A stretch of 61,252 nt of DNA from CAAFZY01 sp964410325 (GTDB lineage Bacteria; Pseudomonadota; Alphaproteobacteria; RF32; CAG-239), in contig CAYPFN010000011.1 in the NCBI GenBank assembly GCA_964410325.1, forward strand, positions 1 through 61,252, written 5' to 3'. Of this stretch, positions 34,622-43,627 are shown one piece after another. The stretch's first letter is position 1. Every line of letters starts with the position of its first letter. The position numbers and the translations under genes were made by a program. The notes under the pieces are model-generated. The model was given only the letters and a program-made list of their open reading frames with translations, did no database searches and was not told where the DNA came from.

Positions 34622-34855
34622 ATGACTGATACCGCAAATCGTGTTAAAAAGATCGTTGCCGAGCACCTTGGCGTTGAAGAATCTAAAGTTACCGAGAGTG
34701 CAAGCTTTATTGATGATTTAGGTGCTGACAGTTTGGATACTGTTGAATTGGTTATGGCATTTGAAGAAGAATTCGGTTGTGAAATTCCTGATGAAGTCGC
34801 CGAAAAAATTCTTACCGTTAAAGATGCTATTGACTATCTTTCTAAGAATGCGTAA
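34622..34855 (+). CDS. acpP: Acyl carrier protein
   Basis: A 77-residue acyl carrier protein. Ser37 in the DSLDTVELVM motif receives the 4'-phosphopantetheine that carries growing fatty acids. The protein is acidic with the usual four-helix layout and normal length. GAGGTTTAAATAC precedes the ATG. A terminator lies between it and fabF, so acpP can be made in excess of fabF, as is usual for this abundant protein. Confidence 0.97.
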   Translation: MTDTANRVKKIVAEHLGVEESKVTESASFIDDLGADSLDTVELVMAFEEEFGCEIPDEVAEKILTVKDAIDYLSKNA

Positions 34856-34881
34856 GTCTTATGGCTTAGATTAAGTGTGAG

Positions 34882-34908
34882 AACTCGCTGTTGTTAGGCG
34901 AGTTTTTT
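34882..34908 (+). terminator. Terminator between acpP and fabF
   Basis: AACTCGC (34882-34888) pairs with GCGAGTT (34898-34904), followed by T6. It probably sets a high acpP to fabF ratio by partial readthrough. Confidence 0.85.
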
Positions 34909-34939
34909 CGTATCGTATAAAGTTTAAGAGGTATGTATA

Positions 34940-36208
34940 ATGAGAAGAGTTGTGATAACCGGCTTAGGTGTAGTTTCTCCTTTAGGACAAGGTGTGGAAT
35001 ATAACTGGAAACGCTTACTTAACGGTGAATCCGGCATTGTAAAAATCGAGGATATGGATTTAAAAGATATTCCGGTGCGGATAGCCGGACGCGTTCCTTG
35101 TGGTGATGGCGAGGGGAAATTTAATCCAGATAATGTATTGCCACCTAAAGATCAAAAGAAAAATGATCGTTTTATCCTTTACGGACTGGCTGCCGGCAGC
35201 GAAGCTATTCATGATGCAGGCTATATTCCAGAGAGCGAAGAAGAAAAGAATCGTTTTGGCGTAATGATGGGTTCTGGAATCGGCGGGTTAGGCACAATTT
35301 ATGAGAATTCTCTATTGCTTAATGAATTTGGCATTAAACGTATTTCGCCGTTTTTTATTCCAGCCTCGCTGATTAATCTGATTTCGGGAAATTTATCAAT
35401 AATGTTTGGTTTGAAAGGGCCGAATCATGCCTGTGTAACAGCGTGTTCAACTGGCACGCATGCCATTGGCGATGCTGCGCGCATTATTGCTATGAATGAT
35501 GCGGATGTTATGGTTGCCGGTGGCGCGGAAGCTGCCGTTAACGCTTTAGGTTTGGCTGGTTTTGCCCGCATACGTGCTGTAACTTCGGAATTTAATGATA
35601 TGCCAGAAAAGGCTTCGCGTCCTTGGGATAAGCACCGTAGCGGCTTTGTTATGGGTGAGGGTTCTGGAGCAGTGGTTTTAGAAGAATTAGAGCATGCTAA
35701 AGCCCGTGGCGCCAAAATTTACGCCGAAGTGGTCGGCTATGGCATGAGCGGCGATGCTTACCACATTACAGCACCTTCCGGCGATGGGGCTTATCGAGCC
35801 ATGAAGATGGCGGTAGATCACGCCAAAGAACATGGCATTGAATTAAAAGATATCAACTATATCAATGCGCACGGTACATCTACGCCAGCTGGCGATGTAG
35901 GTGAAGCTCTGGCGGTTAAACGCTTGTTCGGAGACAATATTAAGTATGTATCCATGTCATCTACCAAATCGGCCATTGGGCATTTGCTTGGTGCGGCCGG
36001 AGCTGTTGAGGCCGTTTACACAGTTTTAGCACTGCGTGATCAAATTTGTCCGCCAACGCTTAATTTGGAAGAAGTTGAAGAAGAAGTTGCGGATATAGAT
36101 TTGGTGCCTTTAAAAGCTAAGAAAAAAGAAATTAAGGCGGCAATGTCTAATTCATTTGGTTTCGGCGGTACAAACTCTTCATTAATTTTAAAAAGATATG
36201 AAGCCTAA
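34940..36208 (+). CDS. fabF: Beta-ketoacyl-ACP synthase II
   Basis: A 422-residue condensing enzyme of fatty acid elongation that joins malonyl-ACP to acyl-ACP. The Cys-His-His triad is visible in VTACSTGTHAIGDA (near 168), NAHGTSTPAGD (near 310) and SAIGHLLGAAG (near 347). The C-terminal NSFGFGGTNSSL loop is conserved. Length matches FabF. AAGAGGTATGTATA precedes the ATG. It follows acpP as in many Proteobacteria and is closed by a strong terminator. Confidence 0.97.
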   Translation: MRRVVITGLGVVSPLGQGVEYNWKRLLNGESGIVKIEDMDLKDIPVRIAGRVPCGDGEGKFNPDNVLPPKDQKKNDRFILYGLAAGSEAIHDAGYIPESEEEKNRFGVMMGSGIGGLGTIYENSLLLNEFGIKRISPFFIPASLINLISGNLSIMFGLKGPNHACVTACSTGTHAIGDAARIIAMNDADVMVAGGAEAAVNALGLAGFARIRAVTSEFNDMPEKASRPWDKHRSGFVMGEGSGAVVLEELEHAKARGAKIYAEVVGYGMSGDAYHITAPSGDGAYRAMKMAVDHAKEHGIELKDINYINAHGTSTPAGDVGEALAVKRLFGDNIKYVSMSSTKSAIGHLLGAAGAVEAVYTVLALRDQICPPTLNLEEVEEEVADIDLVPLKAKKKEIKAAMSNSFGFGGTNSSLILKRYEA

Positions 36209-36232
36209 TTTTATTTAGATTTACTAAAATTA

Positions 36233-36266
36233 AATCCCCAGCATTCTTTACTGCTGGGGATTTTTT
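36233..36266 (+). terminator. Terminator of fabF
   Basis: AATCCCCAGCA and TGCTGGGGATT pair perfectly around a short loop, followed by T6. Confidence 0.92.
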
Positions 36267-36380
36267 AAGACTATGTAAAACAGGCGGTTATCAAGCAAAT
36301 TAAACTATTTAATTCAATACATAGCGCCCACCCCAAACGCCCTGAAACGTCAGAATCTTAACCTGTAAAATTATCAGGTA

Positions 36381-36605
36381 TTATTCTTCGTTATCTGAGT
36401 TTTCATCAGTCGCTTTTTTCTTTTCTTTTTCAGCCTTAGCCTTGGCAATTTTTTCTTCAACATTTTTAGCGCCTTTTATTGCCGCTTCAAGGCCGTCTTT
36501 AGTGGATTTCTCAATAAATTTTTTCAAATCAGGCAGTCTGTCGGCAGAAAAGATTGCCACAACCAGCACAATCACCAGAACCCAACTCCAAAACCCTAAA
36601 AACAT
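36381..36605 (-). CDS. tatA: TatA/TatB-like twin-arginine translocase protein
   Basis: A 74-residue protein with one N-terminal membrane helix (WSWVLVIVLVVAIF), a hinge and short amphipathic helix (SADRLPDLKKFIEKSTKDG), and a charged Lys/Glu tail: the layout of TatA, which forms the Tat pore. The usual FG before the amphipathic helix is replaced by FS, so it is slightly atypical. Its start overlaps the nagZ stop by one base. tatB and tatC are not here. A Tat-like signal occurs on the flavoprotein at 16002. Confidence 0.8.
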   Translation of the reverse strand: MFLGFWSWVLVIVLVVAIFSADRLPDLKKFIEKSTKDGLEAAIKGAKNVEEKIAKAKAEKEKKKATDENSDNEE

Positions 36606-37672
36606 TATTTTTCTCCTTTTTGCATCTGATGCAGTACCTCAGTTGCATCATAATTAATACACTCATCAGCAAACTGATTTACCCAACTATAATATTTTTT
36701 TCTATCATTATCAAGATTTATTAGACTTTTCCCATTGTTAAATACTTTTTTTAATTTTTCAAAACGCTCAAAAGATTCATTTTCCAGATAAACGGCATTT
36801 GAACATAGTGCCTGCATATCCTCTATTTTGCCAAAACAATAGCAAACCACGTCACAACCAGCGCTCCATGCAGCTTGGGTGCGTTCCTCAATATTTCCTT
36901 TTAAAGCATGCATATCTATAGCATCGGAAAGGAGCAGACCGTTAAAGCCAATTCGGTGGCGTATAATTTCCCGGATACCTTCGGAAGATAAGGTTATTGG
37001 TCTATCCTCATCAATCTCCGGCAGCAGGATATGAGCCGTCATGCCCGCAGGACAATCCGCTGATTGTCTGAACGGATAAAAATCTTTTTCCATTTTTTTA
37101 AGCGGTGTACGAATAATCGGTAACTGTAAATGCGGATCGCTTTGGGCATGTCCGTGTCCAGGCAAATGCTTTATGCAGGGACAAATGCCATTATTAATAT
37201 ATGTTTGATATAAAATTTTTCCGAGTTGCGCTGTTTGTTTTTCATTATTTCCGAAACAACGCCCCTGTAAAACAACATTGGTTTGACCAGTGTATTCTAA
37301 ATCCAGAACCGGCGCGAAATTAAAATTAATGCCAGCGTCAATCATATCGGCAGCAATTAGCCGGGCATGTAGCGCAGTAATTTCTTCAGAATTAATTTCA
37401 CCTAAAACCCTTGTGGAAGCATAAGAACCGTAACCGGCCACCCGCAGACGGTTAACCCGCCCTCCTTCCATATCAACTGCAATGAGAACATCATCACGGT
37501 TAATTGTCTCTTTTATATTTTTAACAAGCTGCCGAATTTGTTTTTTATTTTTCAGATTGCGGTTGAATAATGTTACTCCGAGAGGATTATATTGAGAGAA
37601 CAGGCGTTTCTCCGCATCATTTAATTGTGTGCCGCTAACAGATAATAAAGCTGCCAAAATCGGTCTGGACAT
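36605..37672 (-). CDS. nagZ: Beta-N-acetylhexosaminidase NagZ
   Basis: A 355-residue family 3 glycoside hydrolase, from the ATG at 37672 with AGGAG 6 bases upstream (a TTG one codon earlier is possible). It removes GlcNAc from anhydro-muropeptides in the cytosol during cell-wall recycling. The NagZ motif KHLPGHGHAQSDPH (near 169) holds the catalytic loop, and IAVDMEGGRVNRL and LSDAIDMHAL (nucleophile Asp) are conserved. It sits between a SPOR protein and tatA in one transcript; this order is common in Alphaproteobacteria. anmK lies 10 kb away. Confidence 0.95.
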   Translation of the reverse strand: MSRPILAALLSVSGTQLNDAEKRLFSQYNPLGVTLFNRNLKNKKQIRQLVKNIKETINRDDVLIAVDMEGGRVNRLRVAGYGSYASTRVLGEINSEEITALHARLIAADMIDAGINFNFAPVLDLEYTGQTNVVLQGRCFGNNEKQTAQLGKILYQTYINNGICPCIKHLPGHGHAQSDPHLQLPIIRTPLKKMEKDFYPFRQSADCPAGMTAHILLPEIDEDRPITLSSEGIREIIRHRIGFNGLLLSDAIDMHALKGNIEERTQAAWSAGCDVVCYCFGKIEDMQALCSNAVYLENESFERFEKLKKVFNNGKSLINLDNDRKKYYSWVNQFADECINYDATEVLHQMQKGEK

Positions 37673-37680
37673 CAAAGCTC

Positions 37681-38715
37681 CTATTTTTGTTTAACAAGGC
37701 AGCTACCACCGGATTTTTTTATTTCGGCACAAACTTTGTCGGCTTCATCCCGGGTTGCAAACGCGCCGGCTTTCAAACGATGGAAAATGTTGCTGCCGAC
37801 TGTCGCTGATTCTATTTCGTACGGCAGTGTTTTTAAGATGCCGTATGTTGCAGACAAGTCTTTCCAGGCATCTTCAACGGCTTTTTTATTGGTGGAAGCA
37901 ATCAATTGAATCTGCCACATGCCTGGAATAATTTCTTTAGGCGATTCGGCCACAGTTTTTGCTACTGGTTTACGAACCCCAGAATTATCTGTCGACGCTG
38001 TTTTTTTCACTGTTTCCGTTGCGGTTTCGGTTTTAGCTGTGGCTATTTCTTTTTGAGTTTTGGTTGATGTTTTAGCTTTTGCTTCAACTGGCGTGGATTC
38101 TGCAGTTCTAACCTCAACATTAATTTGTGCTGGTTTTTCTGGAATATTAATTTTTTCACCTGATGTGTTGGATACAGGTTTCAGATTTTCTTCAAGGGGT
38201 TTTATTTCTAGCGGATCCGTAGTATCATTTGTAATATCTTTTTCTATTGTTTCTTCAATCAACGCATCAATATCCGATTCTTCTTCATCGGCTGGAACAT
38301 AGTTTTCCGTTTTGGGAGAAATTACTGGCAGTTTCGGCGCTTCTGGTTCAGGTAGAATACTTTCGATTTTTTCCGGTTCATTTGTTTTCTTTTCCACTAA
38401 ATCATATACAGACTTATCTTGGTTTAAAATTTCCATACCCCCGGGTTCGCTAGGTTGAATTTTTACTGGTGTTATTTGCCGGCGGATAACGGGAATATCT
38501 CCATTATCGCTACCCATAAAACGCGGCATCAATAAAATCCAGCTGACGATACCCGCCAGTACAATACCGGCCAGCGTTCCGATAAAACCGTTGCGCGAAC
38601 GCTGTAAGGCATTACGGCGCTCTTCCATGTCTTCACGCTGCTGGGTAGCGATTTTTTGTTTGAATTCACTTAAATAATCATCATCTTTTTCATTTTCGGA
38701 AAATTCTTTAAACAT
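37681..38715 (-). CDS. SPOR domain membrane protein
   Basis: A 344-residue bitopic protein. A cytosolic N-terminus (about 45 residues, charged) leads to one membrane helix (GFIGTLAGIVLAGIVSWILL). A long Pro/Thr/Glu/Lys-rich periplasmic linker follows, and then a C-terminal SPOR domain (about 265-344, MWQIQLIASTNKKAVEDAWK ... FHRLKAGAFATRDEADKVC). SPOR domains bind denuded glycan strands at the division septum, so it is likely a division protein like FtsN or DamX. AGGATTTATCA precedes the ATG. nagZ follows 8 bases after the stop. Confidence 0.88.
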   Translation of the reverse strand: MFKEFSENEKDDDYLSEFKQKIATQQREDMEERRNALQRSRNGFIGTLAGIVLAGIVSWILLMPRFMGSDNGDIPVIRRQITPVKIQPSEPGGMEILNQDKSVYDLVEKKTNEPEKIESILPEPEAPKLPVISPKTENYVPADEEESDIDALIEETIEKDITNDTTDPLEIKPLEENLKPVSNTSGEKINIPEKPAQINVEVRTAESTPVEAKAKTSTKTQKEIATAKTETATETVKKTASTDNSGVRKPVAKTVAESPKEIIPGMWQIQLIASTNKKAVEDAWKDLSATYGILKTLPYEIESATVGSNIFHRLKAGAFATRDEADKVCAEIKKSGGSCLVKQK

Positions 38716-38848
38716 TGATAAATCCTTTTATTTAGCTTGCATATATTAACATGATGATACTTTTAAAAACTTTATAATCCTTTAACATCGGACTTGCATA
38801 AATATTATTTTGCGTTAAACTTTAACAAGCTGATTAAAGGAATCCCAA

Positions 38849-39643
38849 ATGTATATCTCGACTTATAATGTAAATTCCGTTAATGCCCGTTTGCCTAATT
38901 TGCTTTCCTGGCTGGAAAAAGAAAAGCCGGATATTGTGTTGATCCAAGAGATTAAAACCGAATTTAACGCATTCCCCTTTTTTGAAATAAATTCTGCCGG
39001 TTATGAGGCAAAAATTTTTGGGCAGAAGAGTTATAATGGCGTAGCGGTTTTAAGCCGCCATAAAATGGAGCTAATGGCTGAAGGGATTCCCGGCTTTGCC
39101 GATGAAAATTCCCGATATCTGGAAGTCATGGTTCATATGCAGGAAACGCAAATTCGGGTTGCTTCGGTTTATTTTCCCAATGGCAATCCGCCTTATAACA
39201 ATCCAGATGATGACTCAAAATTTACTTATAAGTTAAAATTTATGGATGCTTTTTATTACCATGCCATGAAATTGTTGCGTGGTCATGAAAAGATTGTTTT
39301 AGGCGGTGATTTTAATGTTATTTTGACTCCGGAAGACGTTTATAATCCAGAATTATTTAAAAACAACGCTCTTTTCCGTCCCAGCGTGCGTCAAAGGCTC
39401 AAAGCATTGCAACATTTGGGTTTCTATGATGCTTTCCGCACCCTACACCTGCAAGAAAAAGGTTATACATATTGGGATTATGGCGGTGGTGCTTTTATGC
39501 AGGATTTAGGCATGCGCATAGATTATCTGTTTTTATCACCGCAAATGGCTGATGCACTTGTTTCGTGCCGTGTAGATAAAAATCCGCGGATATCGGATAA
39601 ACCTTCTGATCATACGGTTTTAACCGCAGAGTTCTGGTTTTAA
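38849..39643 (+). CDS. xthA: Exodeoxyribonuclease III
   Basis: A 264-residue exonuclease III / AP endonuclease of base-excision repair. YNVNSVNARLPNLLSWL at the start, the metal-binding Glu in IQEIKTE, GGDFNV (near 152) and the terminal SDHTVLTAEF with the catalytic Asp-His are all conserved. Length is normal. AAAGGAATCCCAA precedes the ATG. It is divergent from the SPOR-nagZ-tatA operon and sits 13 bases before the S41 peptidase gene, so they are probably co-transcribed. Confidence 0.96.
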   Translation: MYISTYNVNSVNARLPNLLSWLEKEKPDIVLIQEIKTEFNAFPFFEINSAGYEAKIFGQKSYNGVAVLSRHKMELMAEGIPGFADENSRYLEVMVHMQETQIRVASVYFPNGNPPYNNPDDDSKFTYKLKFMDAFYYHAMKLLRGHEKIVLGGDFNVILTPEDVYNPELFKNNALFRPSVRQRLKALQHLGFYDAFRTLHLQEKGYTYWDYGGGAFMQDLGMRIDYLFLSPQMADALVSCRVDKNPRISDKPSDHTVLTAEFWF

Positions 39644-39656
39644 ACAAGGAAATAAA

Positions 39657-40733
39657 ATGAAAAGATTTGCTTTTATCTTACTGATAGCTTTGTTTTTTCC
39701 GCTTTTAGCGCAAGCTGATACCTTTGAACAAGTTTATGTTACTTTGGGAGAGGATTATATCAATGCTTTAAGTAATCGGGATATCAGTTTAAAAGGGTTG
39801 AAAGCGTTAGAAGAAACGGATTCTGATATTAAAGTTTCGGCAACGGACAACAAACTATACTTATATTATAAGCGGCGTTTAGCAAAAGTGCTATCCTTGC
39901 CAGAAGCGACAGACGATATAAGCGCATGGATCGCCTTAAGCCGGCAGGCCATAGATGCGGCGATAAAAATATCTTCTAAAGTAGAATTATATGATTTTGA
40001 AATGCCAGATCGATTTGCCCGCGCCGTATTCTGTGAACTGGACGGATATTCTCATTATTATGGCGGCTTTGATGATAATGCACCATCTCAAAAAAATGTT
40101 CGGCGTAATTTTGCCACGCGGATGGTTGATAATATGCTTTTGCTTAAAATTTTATCTTTCAGACAAGGCGTTAACGATGAAGTTTTAAAAGCGTTGCAGC
40201 AATATCCAGATGCGGAAGGCATTATTTTGGATTTGCGCGGTAACCATGGCGGCATTTTAGGAGAGGCCGTCAAAATTACAGATATGTTCTTAGACGAAGG
40301 GATTGTTACCTATACAGACGGCAAAGCCGGACAAGCTCCGGAATTTTATACGGCCACGGCCGGTGATGTAACGAATAATAAACCTTTAGTTGTTTTGGTA
40401 GATGGCTACACAGCTTCGGCGGCCGAAATTTTAGCGGCGGCATTAAGCGAACAAAACCGTGCGGTTCTGATTGGCACGGAAACTTATGGTAAAGGTACGG
40501 TGCAAAATGTCGTGCGCATGGATGAAAAACGGGCAATGGCCTTAACAACGGCTTATTTTCACACACCTTCTGGCACAGGTATTGATCAAATTGGCTTAAA
40601 ACCAGCAATTTGTACGGGCGGCATTCGTTCGCCAGATAAACTTGCCGATGCGGATTGCCATAAATCGTCACGCTTAAATGAAGAAGCAGATGTAATTATT
40701 GCCATAAAATATATAAAAAATGAGTTATGGTAA
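39657..40733 (+). CDS. S41 family peptidase (C-terminal processing protease-like), lacking a PDZ domain
   Basis: A 358-residue exported protein with a signal peptide (FAFILLIALFFPLLAQA, cleaved before DTFEQ). The catalytic core is S41: LRGNHGGILGEAV, the nucleophile Ser in DGYTASAAEILA (near 254) and the general-base Lys in ETYGKGTVQ (near 280). In ordinary CtpA-like proteases a PDZ domain lies between the N-terminal helices and the core; here only about 40 residues separate ELDGYSHYYGGF from the core, so PDZ is missing or minimal. It should act in the periplasm. AAGGAAATAAA precedes the ATG. Confidence 0.85.
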   Translation: MKRFAFILLIALFFPLLAQADTFEQVYVTLGEDYINALSNRDISLKGLKALEETDSDIKVSATDNKLYLYYKRRLAKVLSLPEATDDISAWIALSRQAIDAAIKISSKVELYDFEMPDRFARAVFCELDGYSHYYGGFDDNAPSQKNVRRNFATRMVDNMLLLKILSFRQGVNDEVLKALQQYPDAEGIILDLRGNHGGILGEAVKITDMFLDEGIVTYTDGKAGQAPEFYTATAGDVTNNKPLVVLVDGYTASAAEILAAALSEQNRAVLIGTETYGKGTVQNVVRMDEKRAMALTTAYFHTPSGTGIDQIGLKPAICTGGIRSPDKLADADCHKSSRLNEEADVIIAIKYIKNELW

Positions 40734-40741
40734 ATTTATTA

Positions 40742-40769
40742 TTGACAAAGGCGCGAAAAAATGTATAGT
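40742..40769 (+). promoter_or_regulatory. Promoter of rpmG
   Basis: TTGACA (40742-40747), a 16-base spacer and TATAGT (40764-40769) form a near-consensus sigma-70 promoter just after the S41 gene, giving rpmG its own strong transcript. Confidence 0.8.
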
Positions 40770-40815
40770 ACGCCTAAATGTTTTGATTTGTAACCTTTAA
40801 TTTAAGAGTAAAACA

Positions 40816-40983
40816 ATGGCAAAAGCAATAAAAGTAAAAGTAAAATTAGAAAGCAGCGCCGGTACCGGCACTTTTTATCTTGCTGAAAAGAATCCGAGGA
40901 CTCATCCAGAAAAACTGGTCTTTAAAAAGTATGACAAGAAATCCAAGAAACATGAAGAGTTCGTCGAGAAAAAATTGAAGTAA
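40816..40983 (+). CDS. rpmG: 50S ribosomal protein L33
   Basis: A 55-residue L33 of the large ribosomal subunit: MAKAIKVKVKLESSAGTGTF at the start, then NPRTHPEKLVFKKYDKKSKK. It is the cysteine-free form of L33 (no CxxC zinc ribbons), as in most Proteobacteria. A strong promoter precedes it and a good terminator follows, so it is a single-gene unit. Confidence 0.95.
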   Translation: MAKAIKVKVKLESSAGTGTFYLAEKNPRTHPEKLVFKKYDKKSKKHEEFVEKKLK

Positions 40984-41006
40984 TTCTTTTTTAAGATGAA
41001 AATTTT

Positions 41007-41043
41007 AAGAGGTACGGCAAGGCACTTGTACCTCTTTTTTTTT
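41007..41043 (+). terminator. Terminator of rpmG
   Basis: AAGAGGTAC and GTACCTCTT pair perfectly across a 12-base loop, followed by T9. Confidence 0.9.
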
Positions 41044-41148
41044 ACGACTGGTACGGCATCTTCAAAAGTATACGGTGTCGGATATAGAAAAATCGGCTTT
41101 ATCAACCGACAACATTTTATTTTTTTAGGTGTTTGAAAGCCGGATTTC

Positions 41149-42093
41149 TTAATTTTGTGCAAAAGCCTTGTCATATTCGTGTTTTAAGGTTTCAACCTGA
41201 ACATCGGTATAACGCTGGGTTGTTGTCAAAGAGGCATGACCCAGCAACTCCTGAATAGAGCGTAAATCTGTGCCTTCGGCGAGTAAATGTGTCGCAAAGG
41301 AATGGCGCAAGGCATGAGGAGTGACTGTATCTGGCAGCCCCATATCAAGACGGATTTTTTCCAATTGGCGCTGAATAATTCTTGGACTCAGACGATCACC
41401 CCGCGCCCCTACAAACAAAGGGGTATCCGTTTTAGAGGGATAGGGGGTTTCTTTTAAGTAAGCCCGGATTGCATCATAAATTTTCGGTAGCAACGGTACG
41501 ATTCTTTCTTTGTTGCCTTTACCTTTAATGCGTAAAAAATCATTTTTTTCTGTTATATCGCCGTAATTTAAAGCCAGAGCCTCGGAAATACGCAGTCCAC
41601 ATCCATACAAAAGCAAAATAACGGCTTTATTGCGTTTTGCCTGCCAGTCTTCTTTAACAAAAACTTCCGTCTTTTGTAAAATAGTTTGAATATCATCCAA
41701 ATCGACGGATTTGGGCAAAATTTTTGACTGCTTAGGCGTTGCAAGAACGCTGATGGCGGTATTATGCAAGATTTGCGACCGATCCAGCCATTTAAAAAAG
41801 TTTTTAAAGGCGGACATTTCACGGGCAAGCGAACTTTTTTCAATATGTTTAGCTGCGCGCCAACTGATGAAACGTCGAAAATCATAAACTTCCATTTGCG
41901 CCAAAAAATCAAGCGTAACCAGTTGTTCTTTACCGTAAAAATTAATAAAGCAAGCCAAATCGCGGGCATAGGCATCCAAAGTATGCTGAGAATAACGGCG
42001 CTCATTTTTAAGCCAAGACAACCATTGTGCAACAATATTTTGCACCTCGGGAGCGGCCTTATATTTAATATCCTCTTTCATATCTTCTATCAT
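41149..42093 (-). CDS. xerC: Tyrosine recombinase XerC
   Basis: A 314-residue site-specific recombinase that, with XerD, resolves chromosome dimers at dif. The N-terminal SAM-like domain (WLSWLKNERRYSQHTLDAYA) precedes the catalytic domain with Arg in GCGLRISEAL (near 169), KGKGNKERIVP, HALRHSFATHLL (near 257), LGHASLTTTQ and the nucleophile Tyr in QRYTDVQ (near 298). Length and motifs fit XerC rather than a phage integrase, and there are no phage genes nearby. The start is uncertain; Met5 is an alternative. Confidence 0.92.
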   Translation of the reverse strand: MIEDMKEDIKYKAAPEVQNIVAQWLSWLKNERRYSQHTLDAYARDLACFINFYGKEQLVTLDFLAQMEVYDFRRFISWRAAKHIEKSSLAREMSAFKNFFKWLDRSQILHNTAISVLATPKQSKILPKSVDLDDIQTILQKTEVFVKEDWQAKRNKAVILLLYGCGLRISEALALNYGDITEKNDFLRIKGKGNKERIVPLLPKIYDAIRAYLKETPYPSKTDTPLFVGARGDRLSPRIIQRQLEKIRLDMGLPDTVTPHALRHSFATHLLAEGTDLRSIQELLGHASLTTTQRYTDVQVETLKHEYDKAFAQN

Positions 42094-42289
42094 ACCGCGG
42101 AAAGGTTAATATAATCTTGCCGGCGCAGAGCAAAACAGAGATTGTTGTTTTTACGAAGAAATTAATATGAAAGAAAAAACAATTTACGCATTTATATAAG
42201 CTTTTAAAATAAAGTCATTTGGTTTGTTGTAATTTTATCCATTGTTTAACCTCAAACGTATTTAAGAAAGAAATTATAACCCTTACCAA

Positions 42290-43615
42290 TCAAATAAAAT
42301 ATTTTAAATACAAATAAATTCCGGAAATGACAATGCTGACAAACATCACCGGCATCGCCCACAACAAGAAGCGCATAAAATTTATCGGATACCCTTCCCG
42401 CTGAGCCAAACCGGCAACAATAACATTAGCCGAAGCCCCGATTAATGTTCCATTGCCACCGAAGCACGAACCTAAAGACAAAGCCCACCATACGGGCATC
42501 ATATCTTCCCGTCCGCCCATAACCGATTCCATAGATGTAAGTATCGGAATCATTGTGGCAACAAACGGAATATTGTCAATGGCGTTGGAAAGTATGGCCG
42601 ACGAGCTTAAAATCAAAAATGTGCTTTTGTAGATGCTGCCGTTTGTCAATTCTACAAACCATTCACCCAGCATTTTTAAGATGCCGGTTTCTTCTAATCC
42701 ATGCACCAGCATAAAAAGGCCACAAAAGAAGAAAATCGTTGTCCAATCAACCAATCGGAAAATTTCTGCAGTCTTGTCATCCCGCTGTTGATGGGAATCT
42801 CCAAGAGTGTATAAAAACAAGAGCAAAGCGGCGCCAAATAAAGCGATAACTCCGTTGGCAATATGAATATGTTCTGCTAAAATAAATCCAGTAATTACTA
42901 AAAGAAGCACGGCCAAGGATTTATATAAAAGTTTATGATTAGAAATGCATTTATACTCATTCATTTTTAAAACATTTGTCCGATAGCGGGATGTTGTTGT
43001 TAAAGATTTTCGCCAAATAAGGACAAATGCTATAATCAGCAAAAGCATGGTTATAACAACTACCGGCGCCAGATTGATGACAAAATCCATAAAGGAAAGA
43101 TTAAGAGCCGAACCGATAAGAATGTTTGGCGGATCGCCGATTAGTGTGGCCGTGCCGCCAATATTCGATGCGAAAATTTCCAAGATAAGGAAAGGAAACG
43201 GATTTATTTTAAGTTTTTGTGTAATCTGAAAAGTAACCGGCACAATCAATAACACGGTTGTCACATTATCCAGAAAGGCGGAAAAAAATGCCGTTACAGC
43301 AGTTAAGACAACCATAATTCCAACCGGCTGAGCCTGCACTTTTTTAGTGCCCCAGACAGCCACAAACTGGAACAAACCAGACTTTCCCGTAATATTAATA
43401 ATAACCATCATGCCAACCAATAAAGAAATCGTATTAAAATCAATACCGGCAATGGCCGTCTGTTGTGTCAGGATACCAAGAAAAATCATAACTGAAGCAC
43501 CTAAAAGCGCTGTTACTGCCCGGTTAAGTTTTTCTGTGAATAAAACAGCATAACAGACCACCACGATTGCTATGGCGATCAAACCAGCATCAATTCCCCA
43601 AATAAATTTGTTCAT
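42290..43615 (-). CDS. ArsB/NhaD-type (ion transporter superfamily) permease, copy 1
   Basis: A 441-residue inner-membrane permease with about 11-12 helices. Duplicated motifs TATLIGDPPNILIGSALNLS and GNGTLIGASANVIVAG, with conserved DNVTTVLLIVPVTF and SNAIDNIPFVATM, place it in the ion transporter superfamily that includes ArsB, NhaD and CitMHS. The likely role is proton- or sodium-coupled anion or cation transport; no substrate is evident. A paralog lies 12 bases upstream on the same strand, so both are probably one transcript. Confidence 0.85.
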   Translation of the reverse strand: MNKFIWGIDAGLIAIAIVVVCYAVLFTEKLNRAVTALLGASVMIFLGILTQQTAIAGIDFNTISLLVGMMVIINITGKSGLFQFVAVWGTKKVQAQPVGIMVVLTAVTAFFSAFLDNVTTVLLIVPVTFQITQKLKINPFPFLILEIFASNIGGTATLIGDPPNILIGSALNLSFMDFVINLAPVVVITMLLLIIAFVLIWRKSLTTTSRYRTNVLKMNEYKCISNHKLLYKSLAVLLLVITGFILAEHIHIANGVIALFGAALLLFLYTLGDSHQQRDDKTAEIFRLVDWTTIFFFCGLFMLVHGLEETGILKMLGEWFVELTNGSIYKSTFLILSSSAILSNAIDNIPFVATMIPILTSMESVMGGREDMMPVWWALSLGSCFGGNGTLIGASANVIVAGLAQREGYPINFMRFLLWAMPVMFVSIVISGIYLYLKYFI

Positions 43616-43627
43616 TGTTCTTACTTT

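Noticed and set aside
41149..42093. Phage or island integrase
   Set aside because: The tyrosine recombinase fits chromosomal XerC; no tRNA attachment site, phage or conjugation genes adjoin it.
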